Origin: UBA7434 sp042090785 | GTDB taxonomy: Bacteria > Pseudomonadota > Gammaproteobacteria > Pseudomonadales > UBA7434 | Reading direction: 5' to 3' | DNA: 64,000 nt | NCBI GenBank assembly: GCA_042090785.1 | Contig: JBELIP010000005.1 | Location: 1-64,000, forward strand | Part shown: positions 17,116 through 25,300 of the stretch, one piece after another | How the letters are laid out: the number at the start of each line of letters is the position of its first letter | Position numbering within the stretch: the stretch's first letter is position 1 | Made by a program: the position numbers and the translations under genes | Notes under the pieces: model-generated | Database searches by the model: none | Seen by the model: the letters and a program-made list of their open reading frames with translations, nothing else | What the model was told of the DNA's origin: nothing

Positions 17116-17925
17116 TTACTGCACATCACCAAGGTTGGTATTCACCACCTTGAGTAATTCTTTAAAGAGTTTGGGGTTGCCACAAACAACATTGCCCGTT
17201 TTTAAACAGCTATCGCCGCCTTTAAAGTCGGCGGTTAAGCCGCCGGCTTCTTGTACTAGAAGTAAGCCTGCAGCTACATCCCAGGGGCGTAATCCATATT
17301 CCCAGAATGCATCTAAGCGACCAGCAGCAACATAGGCTAAATCTAACGCCGCCGAACCTGCGCGGCGAATGCCTGAACCGTTGGCAGCAAAATGTTCGAG
17401 GCATTTCATGTAGTCGTGCATAAAAGGTTGTTGGCTCGCACGATAGGGCACGCCAGTACCGATTAATGCACCATTAAAGGTATGGCGATCACTTACGCGG
17501 AGTCGCACTCCATTAAGGCTTGCTCCACGACCGCGGCTAGCAACATATTCTTCGCGTCTAATTGGATCATAAATAACAGCATGTTCTATGCGGCCATTTT
17601 GTACGCAAGCAATTGAGATAGAGAAATGTGGAATGCCCCTAACAAAATTCGTTGTGCCGTCTAAAGGATCGATATACCAAGTGGTGTCGGATTTACCGTT
17701 ACTGCCAAGTATCAAGCCGCTTTCTTCACCTAAGATATTGTGCTCGGGCCAAGCTTTTTGGATTTGGTAAATAATCTCTTCTTCAGCCGCTTTGTCGACA
17801 TTGGTAACAAAGTCATTTTTTTCTTTTTCTTGGATCTTAACAAGATCCATACGCTCAGTGGCTCGCGCAATAATGTCGCCGGCTTTACGGGCGGCGCGAA
17901 GAGCGATAGTAACAGTTGGCTCCAC
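17116..17925 (-). CDS. suhB: Inositol-1-monophosphatase family protein SuhB
   Basis: A 269-residue protein matching the SuhB length and start (MEPTVTIALRAARKAG). The metal sites of the inositol monophosphatase fold are intact: GEESG (66-70), WYIDPLDGTTNF (83-94, Asp86 and Asp89) and WDVAAG in the C-terminal half. SuhB hydrolyses myo-inositol-1-phosphate in vitro and in E. coli also acts with the Nus complex in rRNA antitermination. It is divergent from trmJ across 247 bp, as in Pseudomonas. It marks the left boundary of the conserved core. Confidence 0.95.
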   Translation of the reverse strand: MEPTVTIALRAARKAGDIIARATERMDLVKIQEKEKNDFVTNVDKAAEEEIIYQIQKAWPEHNILGEESGLILGSNGKSDTTWYIDPLDGTTNFVRGIPHFSISIACVQNGRIEHAVIYDPIRREEYVASRGRGASLNGVRLRVSDRHTFNGALIGTGVPYRASQQPFMHDYMKCLEHFAANGSGIRRAGSAALDLAYVAAGRLDAFWEYGLRPWDVAAGLLLVQEAGGLTADFKGGDSCLKTGNVVCGNPKLFKELLKVVNTNLGDVQ

Positions 17926-18172
17926 GTGGATACCTCAATGTCTGGGTTGATTAAGTCTAATATATTTGCGGCTCGGCTTGTTCAAGTATAACTATTAACG
18001 ATCAAATAAGTGACGCTGCAAAATCAGGGCGGCGAGTATATCAGAGAGCCTAGGGCCTAACTGCCATAATTTGCCGTAATTTTGGTATTCGGTGGCGACT
18101 TTGGTAGAATCCGCGCCCGTTTTACATGTATTCATTGCTTTATAGCAGTATTGGTTTAAAAGAGAGACGATT

Positions 18173-18985
18173 TTGACAAACGACACACAGGTTCCAGACG
18201 CTAACACTGAAGCGCCAGTCACTAGTAAATCCGCTGCTGTTCGCGATGTACGCATAGTGCTGGTTAATCCCTCGCACCCTGGCAATATAGGTGGTGCCGC
18301 GCGTGCTATGAAGACTATGGCGGTGAATCAGCTGGTGCTTGTAAGCCCGCGTAACTACCCAGATCCTCGTGCTGTTTGGCGAGCAGCGGGTGCGCGCGAT
18401 TTATTAGCGTCGGCCATTGTGGTCGAAACCCTCGATGATGCATTGGCTGACTGTGATTTGATTGTGGGCACTTCGGCGCGTGATCGTCGTATTCCTTGGC
18501 CGGTAGTCGATGCGCATGAATGCGCCAAAAAAATCTATGAAGAGCCAGAAAGCTCTAAAGTCGCTATTTTATTTGGTCGTGAAGATCGCGGGTTGAAAAA
18601 TGACGAGCTCAACCGCTGCCACCTTCATGTTCATGTGCCCACAAGTGAGGATTATAGTTCGCTTAATTTGGCTATGGCGGTTCAAATTCTTAGCTATGAA
18701 TTGCGCATGCGTTCGTTAAAAGCCAATAGTCCACAGTCAGAAACGGCGCAAGATGCAACCGATCAATGGGATGAGCCCTTTGCTAATGGCGCCGATGTAG
18801 AGCGTTTTCATGAGCATTTAGCGCAGACTTTGGTCGATATCGACTTTTTTAACCCTGATGAGCCAAAACAACTGCTTACAAGGCTGAGAAGGTTGTTTGT
18901 GCGGGTTCGCTTGGACAAAATGGAGATTAATATCCTGCGCGGTATTTTGAGTACGGTTCAAGAAAAGATTCGAAAAAACAAATAG
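18173..18985 (+). CDS. trmJ: tRNA (cytidine/uridine-2'-O-)-methyltransferase TrmJ
   Basis: A 270-residue SPOUT methyltransferase that modifies the ribose at position 32 of the tRNA anticodon loop. The start is TTG 18173, with AGAGAGACGA upstream. After a ~25-residue variable N-terminus comes VRIVLVNPSHPGNIGGAARAMK; later ILFGREDRGLKNDEL and the knot-forming VPTSEDYSSLNLAMAVQILSYEL, both diagnostic of TrmJ. The gene immediately precedes the isc operon, as in many Gammaproteobacteria. The cysE gene that follows trmJ in Pseudomonas is absent. Confidence 0.95.
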   Translation: MTNDTQVPDANTEAPVTSKSAAVRDVRIVLVNPSHPGNIGGAARAMKTMAVNQLVLVSPRNYPDPRAVWRAAGARDLLASAIVVETLDDALADCDLIVGTSARDRRIPWPVVDAHECAKKIYEEPESSKVAILFGREDRGLKNDELNRCHLHVHVPTSEDYSSLNLAMAVQILSYELRMRSLKANSPQSETAQDATDQWDEPFANGADVERFHEHLAQTLVDIDFFNPDEPKQLLTRLRRLFVRVRLDKMEINILRGILSTVQEKIRKNK

Positions 18986-19044
18986 ATAGATATTTTTACG
19001 CGACATACAGGTGATATTGTCTGGATCTGTAGCTGTCTGTGTGA

Positions 19045-19094
19045 ATATCTGACTCATTTACTGGGTTAAATACTTGATTATTTTACTGGGGCTT
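19045..19094 (+). promoter_or_regulatory. Two abutting IscR type-1-like binding sites
   Basis: The sites are 19045-19069 (starting ATATCTGACTCATTTACTGG) and 19070-19094 (starting ATACTTGATTATTTTACTGG). Against the known 25-bp type-1 consensus I count about 19 and 20 matches. They are exactly contiguous. The second covers the -35 of the predicted iscR promoter. In E. coli a pair of such sites also mediates [2Fe-2S]-IscR autorepression. Confidence 0.65.
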
Positions 19095-19102
19095 TAGATA
19101 AT
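19074..19102 (+). promoter_or_regulatory. Predicted iscR promoter
   Basis: TTGATT (19074-19079), a 17-bp spacer and GATAAT (19097-19102). The -35 and spacer lie within the downstream IscR-like site, so bound IscR would exclude RNA polymerase. Confidence 0.6.
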
Positions 19103-19190
19103 AGCGCTATTCCGCGTTCATATTTAGACTTTTGCTTCGCAGCCCTTTAAGTGGGTTGTCGTCCTTGCAAAGCCTCTTGAGACTACCGCT

Positions 19191-19685
19191 ATGAGATTAA
19201 CCACAAAAGGGCGTTATGCCGTGACAGCCATGCTTGATTTGGCTTTGCATTCTGCTGCCGGGCCAGTAAGCCTTGCTGAGATTGCGGGCCGTCAAGAATT
19301 GTCGTTGTCTTATTTAGAGCAATTGTTTGTCAAGTTGCGACGCAATAAGTTAGTGGTTAGTTCGCGTGGTCCGGGTGGCGGTTACAGTTTGAATCATCCT
19401 GTGGCTGATATTTGTGTGGCCGATATTATTGATGCCGTTGATGAGCGTGTAGATGCGACCAACTGTTCCGGTAAAAGTGATTGCCAAGAAGGCAATACTT
19501 GTTTGACGCATCACTTATGGAACGACCTGACACAACAAATTCATGGTTTTCTTACCGGTATTTCCTTAGCCGATTTAGTGAACCGAAAAGAGATTAAAAG
19601 AGTATCTGAAAGGCAGGATAGTCAACGTCGTAAATTAGATGCGGCTAATGATCTGCAACAAATACGAATCGCTTCTAGTGATTAA
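19191..19685 (+). CDS. iscR: Iron-sulfur cluster regulator IscR
   Basis: A 164-residue Rrf2-family regulator. Winged helix at residues 1-70 (MRLTTKGRYAVTAMLDLA ... LSLSYLEQLFVKLR). The cluster ligands Cys92, Cys98, Cys104 and His107 fall at exactly the E. coli IscR positions. With a [2Fe-2S] cluster it represses its own operon; the apo form regulates others. It is the first gene of the isc operon, read from the promoter with two IscR-like sites. The C-terminal tail after residue 135 is polar and variable, as usual. Confidence 0.97.
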   Translation: MRLTTKGRYAVTAMLDLALHSAAGPVSLAEIAGRQELSLSYLEQLFVKLRRNKLVVSSRGPGGGYSLNHPVADICVADIIDAVDERVDATNCSGKSDCQEGNTCLTHHLWNDLTQQIHGFLTGISLADLVNRKEIKRVSERQDSQRRKLDAANDLQQIRIASSD

Positions 19686-19721
19686 CAGCTATTTAGAAAA
19701 GTAACCGTTTTGGAGAACAAT

Positions 19722-20936
19722 ATGCAATTACCGATATATCTTGATTATTCTGCGACAACGCCGGTTGATCCGCGTGTAGCTGAAAAGATGTCGGCCTGTT
19801 TAACCAACGAAGGCAATTTTGGTAATGCGGCCTCACGTTCGCACAGTTTTGGATGGCAAGCAGAAGAGGCGATTGAAATCGGTCGTGCGCAAGTCGCCGA
19901 TTTAATTAATGCTGACCCGCGCGAAATTGTTTGGACTTCGGGCGCAACCGAGTCAGATAACCTTGCTATAAAAGGTGCCGCACATTTTTATCAAAAAAAT
20001 GGCAAGCATATTATTACTTCATCTATCGAGCACAAAGCGGTGCTTGACACTTGTCGTCAGCTTGAACGCGAAGGTTATGAAATTACTTATTTGCCGCCCG
20101 ATGAAAACGGTATTACACAGCCGTCAGCGGTTGAAGCAGCGATTCGTGAAGACACGGTGCTCGTGTCAATTATGCATGCCAACAATGAAATTGGCGTAGT
20201 TAATGATGTGGCAGCGATAGGCAAAATTACACGTGCGCGTAAGATTATTTTTCATGTCGATGGTGCGCAGTCAGTGGGCAAAATTCCGGTTGATGTTGCC
20301 GCTATGAAAATTGATTTATTATCGATGTGTGCACATAAAATGTATGGTCCAAAAGGTATTGGTGCCTTGTATGTATGTCGTAAACCGCGAGTGCGTATTG
20401 AAGCGCAAATTCATGGCGGTGGTCATGAGCGTGGTATGCGGTCGGGCACATTACCTACTCACCAGATTGTCGGTTTTGGTGAGGCAGCACATGTGGCTAA
20501 AGAGGGTATGGCTCAAGAGAACGCGCGTTTAATAACTTTACGTCAGCGTCTTTGGGACGGCGTATGCGATATGGAAGAAGTCTACTTAAACGGACATCCA
20601 GAGCAGCGTTTACCCGGCGCCTTAAATGTAAGCTTTAACTTTGTTGAAGGCGAATCATTAATTATGGCATTAAAAGACCTCGCTATATCTTCAGGTTCGG
20701 CATGTACCTCTGCCAGCTTAGAGCCTTCCTATGTGCTTCGTGCATTAGGTCGCAGCGATGAGTTAGCGCACAGTTCACTGCGTTTTTCTGTCGGTCGTTT
20801 TACTACCGAAGAAGATGTCGATTACGCCATAGTGCAAGTGAGAGCCGCGGTCGAAAAACTTCGCGATTTATCACCGCTATGGGATATGTATAAAGATGGT
20901 ATCGATTTAAACTCGGTGCAATGGGCTGCGCACTAA
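19722..20936 (+). CDS. iscS: Cysteine desulfurase IscS
   Basis: A 404-residue protein, the same length as E. coli IscS. Start at ATG 19722 (MQLPIYLDYSATTPVDPRV) with GGAG at 19712-19715; the open frame begins four codons earlier at a TTG that overlaps this ribosome binding site. The PLP lysine lies in CAHKMYGPKG and the active-site cysteine in SSGSACTSAS, preceding the flexible loop. It takes sulfur from cysteine and hands it to IscU, and also to tRNA thiolation partners. Located 36 bp after iscR. Confidence 0.97.
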   Translation: MQLPIYLDYSATTPVDPRVAEKMSACLTNEGNFGNAASRSHSFGWQAEEAIEIGRAQVADLINADPREIVWTSGATESDNLAIKGAAHFYQKNGKHIITSSIEHKAVLDTCRQLEREGYEITYLPPDENGITQPSAVEAAIREDTVLVSIMHANNEIGVVNDVAAIGKITRARKIIFHVDGAQSVGKIPVDVAAMKIDLLSMCAHKMYGPKGIGALYVCRKPRVRIEAQIHGGGHERGMRSGTLPTHQIVGFGEAAHVAKEGMAQENARLITLRQRLWDGVCDMEEVYLNGHPEQRLPGALNVSFNFVEGESLIMALKDLAISSGSACTSASLEPSYVLRALGRSDELAHSSLRFSVGRFTTEEDVDYAIVQVRAAVEKLRDLSPLWDMYKDGIDLNSVQWAAH

Positions 20937-20982
20937 AACGTAGCGTTAGCAAAAAGACAGAATAACATTGAGGTAATTAAAA

Positions 20983-21378
20983 ATGGCATATGGCGAAAAA
21001 GTATTAGATCACTACGAAAACCCACGCAATGTCGGCAAAATGGATGCCGATGATGCATCTGTAGGTACCGGTATGGTTGGTGCTCCGGCTTGTGGCGATG
21101 TAATGCGTTTACAAATAAAGATTGATGATAATGGTGTGATTGAAGATGCCAAATTCAAAACCTATGGTTGTGGTTCGGCTATTGCTTCTAGTTCACTGTT
21201 AACCGAGTGGGTTAAAGGCAAAACGCTTGATGAGGCATCACAAATTAAAAATTCTGAAATTGCTGAAGAGTTAGCGTTGCCGCCAGTAAAAATTCATTGT
21301 TCAGTATTAGCTGAAGATGCCATTAAAGCAGCGATTGATGACTTAAAAAGTAAGTCTGATAGCGCGGTTGCTAGTTAA
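20983..21378 (+). CDS. iscU: Iron-sulfur cluster scaffold IscU
   Basis: A 131-residue scaffold. The three cluster cysteines are Cys37 (APACGD), Cys63 (GCGSA) and Cys106 (KIHCSV), and Asp39 is present. LPPVK (99-103) is the motif recognised by HscA. TGAGG precedes the ATG. It receives sulfur from IscS and assembles the cluster in the cytoplasm. Confidence 0.97.
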   Translation: MAYGEKVLDHYENPRNVGKMDADDASVGTGMVGAPACGDVMRLQIKIDDNGVIEDAKFKTYGCGSAIASSSLLTEWVKGKTLDEASQIKNSEIAEELALPPVKIHCSVLAEDAIKAAIDDLKSKSDSAVAS

Positions 21379-21390
21379 GGAACGTTTTGC

Positions 21391-21714
21391 ATGGCAATTA
21401 CGATGACAGAAAAAGCCGCCGAGCATGTACGTGCGCAGTTAGAGCAGCGCGGCAAAGGTCTAGGTATTCGTGTTGGCGTTAAAACCACCGGTTGTTCGGG
21501 TATGGCTTATGTTTTGGAGTTTGTTGACGAAACTGATACCGATGATGCGGTGTTCGAAAATCATGGCGTGAGCTTAATCGTTGACCCAAAGAGCTTGGTT
21601 TATATTGATGGCACGGTCATGGACTTTGTTAAAGAAGGCTTAAACGAAGGCTTTGAATTTAAAAATCCAAATATTGCAGGCGAGTGCGGTTGCGGCGAAA
21701 GTTTTACCGTTTAA
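21391..21714 (+). CDS. iscA: Iron-sulfur assembly A-type carrier IscA
   Basis: A 107-residue A-type carrier with Cys35, Cys99 and Cys101 (GECGCGES near the end), the three conserved ligands. It carries iron or assembled clusters to apo-proteins. It follows iscU by 12 bp within the isc operon. No unusual feature. Confidence 0.97.
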   Translation: MAITMTEKAAEHVRAQLEQRGKGLGIRVGVKTTGCSGMAYVLEFVDETDTDDAVFENHGVSLIVDPKSLVYIDGTVMDFVKEGLNEGFEFKNPNIAGECGCGESFTV

Positions 21715-21752
21715 CGTGTTTGCATATTTAAATAAGGTTTGCCGTTAATACC

Positions 21753-22295
21753 GTGAAACTCGAGCACAATTTTTTTACTCTCTTAGGGCAGGCGCAGCAG
21801 TTTACTGTTGATCGCGCTGCGCTCAAAAAACGCTTTCGCACTTTGCAGCGTGAATATCACCCCGATCGGTATGCTGCAAAAACATCTCAAGAGCAGCGTT
21901 TAGCTGTTCAATTTTCTGCTCATCTTAATACTGCTTTTTCTGTGCTAGATAACCCTGTTAAGCGCGCTACGCATTTGCTTGAATTAGCGGGTGTCAATAT
22001 AGACCACCAAAATAGCACAATTAAAGATCCTACTTTTCTTATGCAGCAAATGGAAATAAGAGAAGACTTAGATGATGCGCGCGCCGATAGTAATTTGCCG
22101 GCCTTAGAGGCATTGTTTAATCAAGTAAACGGGCAGTTTCAAGCTTGCCAGCAAGATTTTTCAGCGTTAATTGAGTCTGCTAAATTATCAACCGCCGATG
22201 ATGAAAAAAACATCCGTGATACGGTGGGTAAAATGCAATTTTATGAAAAACTCTGTGATGAGTTAACTTCAATTATTCGTTCGCTAACCCAATAG
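21753..22295 (+). CDS. hscB: Co-chaperone HscB (J-domain protein)
   Basis: A 180-residue J-type co-chaperone. The start is GTG 21753. J domain at residues 1-75 with His36-Pro37-Asp38; the C-terminal three-helix domain (about 90-175) binds IscU. It stimulates the HscA ATPase and presents IscU for cluster release. The Shine-Dalgarno sequence (TAAGG) is rather far upstream, about 13 nt, suggesting modest initiation or coupling to iscA. Confidence 0.95.
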   Translation: MKLEHNFFTLLGQAQQFTVDRAALKKRFRTLQREYHPDRYAAKTSQEQRLAVQFSAHLNTAFSVLDNPVKRATHLLELAGVNIDHQNSTIKDPTFLMQQMEIREDLDDARADSNLPALEALFNQVNGQFQACQQDFSALIESAKLSTADDEKNIRDTVGKMQFYEKLCDELTSIIRSLTQ

Positions 22296-22306
22296 GTTTA
22301 AAACCA

Positions 22307-24214
22307 GTGGCATTACTTCAAATATCCGAGCCAGGACAGTCACCGTTACCGCATCAGTTTAAGCGTGCTATTGGTATTGACCTTGGCACCACTAATTCTT
22401 TGGTTGCAGCGGTAGCGAATAATGGAACAGCTAAAAGCGGTGTAGCGAATGTGATTAACGATGCTGAGGGTAGGGCAATTTTACCGTCAGTGGTTAATTA
22501 TAATGCGTCAGGTGTGCAATATATCGGTTATGAGGCGCAAGCCGTTGCGGCCGATGACCCTTATAATACGCTGGCTTCTTTTAAGCGTTTAATGGGTCGT
22601 GGTTTAAATGATGTTAGTGAAACCTCGCAATTCCAAATTGCAATACCCAGCGATGCCACAGAAAAAAATGATGTTATACGCCTTGCGACCGCAGCCGGTG
22701 AGATTACTGCTACGCAAGCGTCGGCTGAAATTTTAAAAAGTTTAACAGCGCGTGCAGCTGATGCTTTAGGTGGTGACATTGAAGGGGCGGTTATTACTGT
22801 GCCAGCCTATTTTGATGATGCTCAGCGTCAAGCCACTAAAGATGCAGCAACTTTAGCCGGTTTAAATGTATTAAGGCTGATTAATGAGCCTACGGCAGCC
22901 GCAGTTGCTTACGGTTTAGATAAAGCCGATGACCGTTATATTGTTGTTTACGATTTGGGTGGTGGCACATTTGACGTATCTATTTTGCAACTTAGCGAAG
23001 GTGTTTTTGAAGTGCTGTCTACGGGTGGAGATTCTGCACTGGGCGGCGATGATTTTGATTTGGCGATTGCGCAATGGGTGTTATCTCAGGCGCAAGTGAC
23101 AGCAGAGCAGTTATCTGCACAGGAATATCGACGCTTATTAATGGATGCTAGAAGCGCCAAACAATCACTTACCGATAATCATTCAGTGGGTTTATCTCTC
23201 CAGTCTTCAGCCGTTAGTTGGGCCGGAGAATTAAGCCGCGATGTTTTCAATGAGCTCATTAATGCTTTAGTTGCGTCCACTATAGCCGCGTGTAAGGCGA
23301 GTTTAGATGATGCTGATTTAACGGCGGGTGAAATTGCCGATGTGGTTTTAGTCGGTGGCTCAACGCGCGTACCGTTGGTACGAGAACAAGTTACAGCGTT
23401 GTTTCAGCAAGCGCCAAAAACTGATGTCGACCCTGATCAAGTGGTTGCCTTAGGTGCTGCGATTCAAGCCGACAGTTTAATTGGTAATAGTCGCGACAGT
23501 GATTTGCTGTTATTGGATGTTATTCCATTGTCGTTAGGTATTGAAACAATGGGCGGCTTGGTTGAAAAAATTATTCATCGTAATACGTCAATTCCCTCGA
23601 GTCGTGCGCAAGAATTTACTACGTACAAAGATGGTCAAACCGCACTGGCTGTGCATGTAGTGCAGGGTGAGCGCGATTTAGTGAATGATTGCCGCTCGTT
23701 AGCGCGCTTTGAATTGCGCGGTATACCGCCAATGGTTGCCGGTGCTGCCCGTATAGAAGTGGTTTTTAATGTCGACGCTGATGGTATCCTTGATGTTAGC
23801 GCTAAAGAAACTATGACAGGCGTAACGGCTAATGTTCAGGTTAAGCCATCTTACGGTTTAGATGAAGCCGAGATAACGCAAATGTTAAAAGCCTCTTATT
23901 CGTATGCCAGCGAAGATAGAGATGCGCGAATGTTGGCTGAACAGTGTGTTGAAGCCAATGGTTTGGTTGATGCGGTTGAAATAGCATTAGCGCAAGATGG
24001 TCATTTACTGAATGATGCAGAGCGTGCCGAAATTGATACGGCTATTAAGCAAGTGACAATCGTTGCCTTACAGAGCGATGCATCAGCTATCAGTGATGCG
24101 GTTGCAGCTTTAGGTCGAGTAACAGATACCTTTGCCACACGAAGAATGGATCAAAGTATTCGTAGCGCTTTGCAGGGAAAAAGCATTGACGATGTCGTTG
24201 ACGGATCTCTATGA
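22307..24214 (+). CDS. hscA: Hsp70-type chaperone HscA
   Basis: A 635-residue HscA with a GTG start at 22307, 11 bp after hscB. The nucleotide-binding domain carries IGIDLGTTNSL, the phosphate loop block VYDLGGGTFDVSIL and the adenosine block VVLVGGSTRVPLVRE. The substrate-binding domain (from about residue 385) and helical lid follow. It uses ATP to drive transfer of clusters from IscU through the LPPVK motif. Confidence 0.96.
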   Translation: MALLQISEPGQSPLPHQFKRAIGIDLGTTNSLVAAVANNGTAKSGVANVINDAEGRAILPSVVNYNASGVQYIGYEAQAVAADDPYNTLASFKRLMGRGLNDVSETSQFQIAIPSDATEKNDVIRLATAAGEITATQASAEILKSLTARAADALGGDIEGAVITVPAYFDDAQRQATKDAATLAGLNVLRLINEPTAAAVAYGLDKADDRYIVVYDLGGGTFDVSILQLSEGVFEVLSTGGDSALGGDDFDLAIAQWVLSQAQVTAEQLSAQEYRRLLMDARSAKQSLTDNHSVGLSLQSSAVSWAGELSRDVFNELINALVASTIAACKASLDDADLTAGEIADVVLVGGSTRVPLVREQVTALFQQAPKTDVDPDQVVALGAAIQADSLIGNSRDSDLLLLDVIPLSLGIETMGGLVEKIIHRNTSIPSSRAQEFTTYKDGQTALAVHVVQGERDLVNDCRSLARFELRGIPPMVAGAARIEVVFNVDADGILDVSAKETMTGVTANVQVKPSYGLDEAEITQMLKASYSYASEDRDARMLAEQCVEANGLVDAVEIALAQDGHLLNDAERAEIDTAIKQVTIVALQSDASAISDAVAALGRVTDTFATRRMDQSIRSALQGKSIDDVVDGSL

Positions 24215-24263
24215 TCACTTTTATGAATGTAACCACTTTTAATGATATTGGAGTTTGTCCTGT

Positions 24264-24596
24264 ATGCCGCAAATAATTGTTTTACCTCATGCGGAAATTG
24301 CCCCCGATGGCGCGGCCGTTGAGGCTAAAAAGGGCGAAAGTGTTTGTGATGCGCTTTTACGTCATCATATTGATATAGATCATGCTTGCGAAAAATCCTG
24401 TGCCTGTACAACTTGCCATGTTGTTATACGCGAAGGTTTTGATTCGTTGAGTGAGGCCGATGAGCTAGAAGAAGATTATCTCGATAAAGCTTGGGGCTTA
24501 GAGCCTGAGAGTCGTTTAAGTTGTCAGGCATTAGTGGCAGACGAAGACTTAGTTGTTGAGATTCCTAAATACACCATTAACCATGCGCGCGAATAA
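24264..24596 (+). CDS. fdx: [2Fe-2S] ferredoxin of the ISC system
   Basis: A 110-residue ferredoxin. I start it at ATG 24264 (MPQIIVLPH), matching the family and leaving GGAG about 10 nt upstream; the open frame begins three codons earlier at a TTG. Cluster ligands Cys42, Cys48, Cys51 and Cys87 lie at the E. coli Fdx positions. The end, IPKYTINHARE, is typical. It supplies electrons for cluster assembly. Confidence 0.96.
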   Translation: MPQIIVLPHAEIAPDGAAVEAKKGESVCDALLRHHIDIDHACEKSCACTTCHVVIREGFDSLSEADELEEDYLDKAWGLEPESRLSCQALVADEDLVVEIPKYTINHARE

Positions 24597-24634
24597 GCAA
24601 AGCATTTAATACCCATTTTAAGAGAGAAAGACTT

Positions 24635-24829
24635 ATGCGTTGGACTGATATCAATGATATTGCTATTGAGCTTTACGAGGCTCACCCCGATGTTGATCCG
24701 CAATACGTCAACTTTGTTGACTTGCGTAATTGGGTGTTAGCGCTAGAAGGTTTTGAGGATGACGCCGACCGCTGTGGTGAAAAAATCCTTGAAGGTATTC
24801 AAATGGCGTGGATGGAAGAAGCGTCTTAG
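24635..24829 (+). CDS. iscX: ISC accessory protein IscX
   Basis: A 64-residue acidic protein (MRWTDINDIAIEL...FVDLRNWVLAL), full length for IscX/YfhJ. It binds IscS and iron and modulates the desulfurase. It ends the classical isc operon. AGAGAGAAAG precedes the ATG. Confidence 0.95.
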   Translation: MRWTDINDIAIELYEAHPDVDPQYVNFVDLRNWVLALEGFEDDADRCGEKILEGIQMAWMEEAS

Positions 24830-24872
24830 GGTATTTTTTTGATAAAAGCAATAATAATGTGAGTCTTTAATT

Positions 24873-25202
24873 TTGCGTAAACTCCTCGGGTATATTTTAT
24901 TAGCCATCTCTTGTATCGCTTGGTTAGCTGTCCCCGTCATTCCTTTTTTGCCCTTATCGGCAGTAGAAAAAGCCAGCTGGGTGGGCGGTATTATTGTATT
25001 TGCTGAAATAGCATGGTGGTTAGCCATGCCGTTATTGGGCAAAGAAATTATTGCTTGGTGTAAAAATGCTTGGCAGTGGTGTAAGCGTCGTTTAGGTTTT
25101 AAATTGACGCCTAACTCAACGGTGAAGCCTGTCATTGAGAGAGTAGATGTAGAAATGGTTAATAAAACAGCTGATAAAAGAGCTGAAAGGACAAGTTATT
25201 AA
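24873..25202 (+). CDS. Small two-helix membrane protein (transporter-suffix-domain type)
   Basis: A 109-residue protein starting at TTG 24873. Two hydrophobic helices (about residues 5-28 and 36-56) are followed by a basic, Trp-rich cytoplasmic segment (CKNAWQWCKRRLGF) and a polar tail. The layout matches small inner-membrane proteins annotated as transporter suffix domain proteins; the function is unknown. The Shine-Dalgarno sequence is weak. Located 43 bp after iscX, it may be a tail gene of the isc transcript. Confidence 0.65.
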   Translation: MRKLLGYILLAISCIAWLAVPVIPFLPLSAVEKASWVGGIIVFAEIAWWLAMPLLGKEIIAWCKNAWQWCKRRLGFKLTPNSTVKPVIERVDVEMVNKTADKRAERTSY

Positions 25203-25300
25203 GCGACTATTTTGCCTTTGTTTGTCTGGTTGAATAATCCTTGCTACGTTAAACTCTCCGCCAGCTGATAACTATCAACACTATTGATAAGGTTTTTTTT

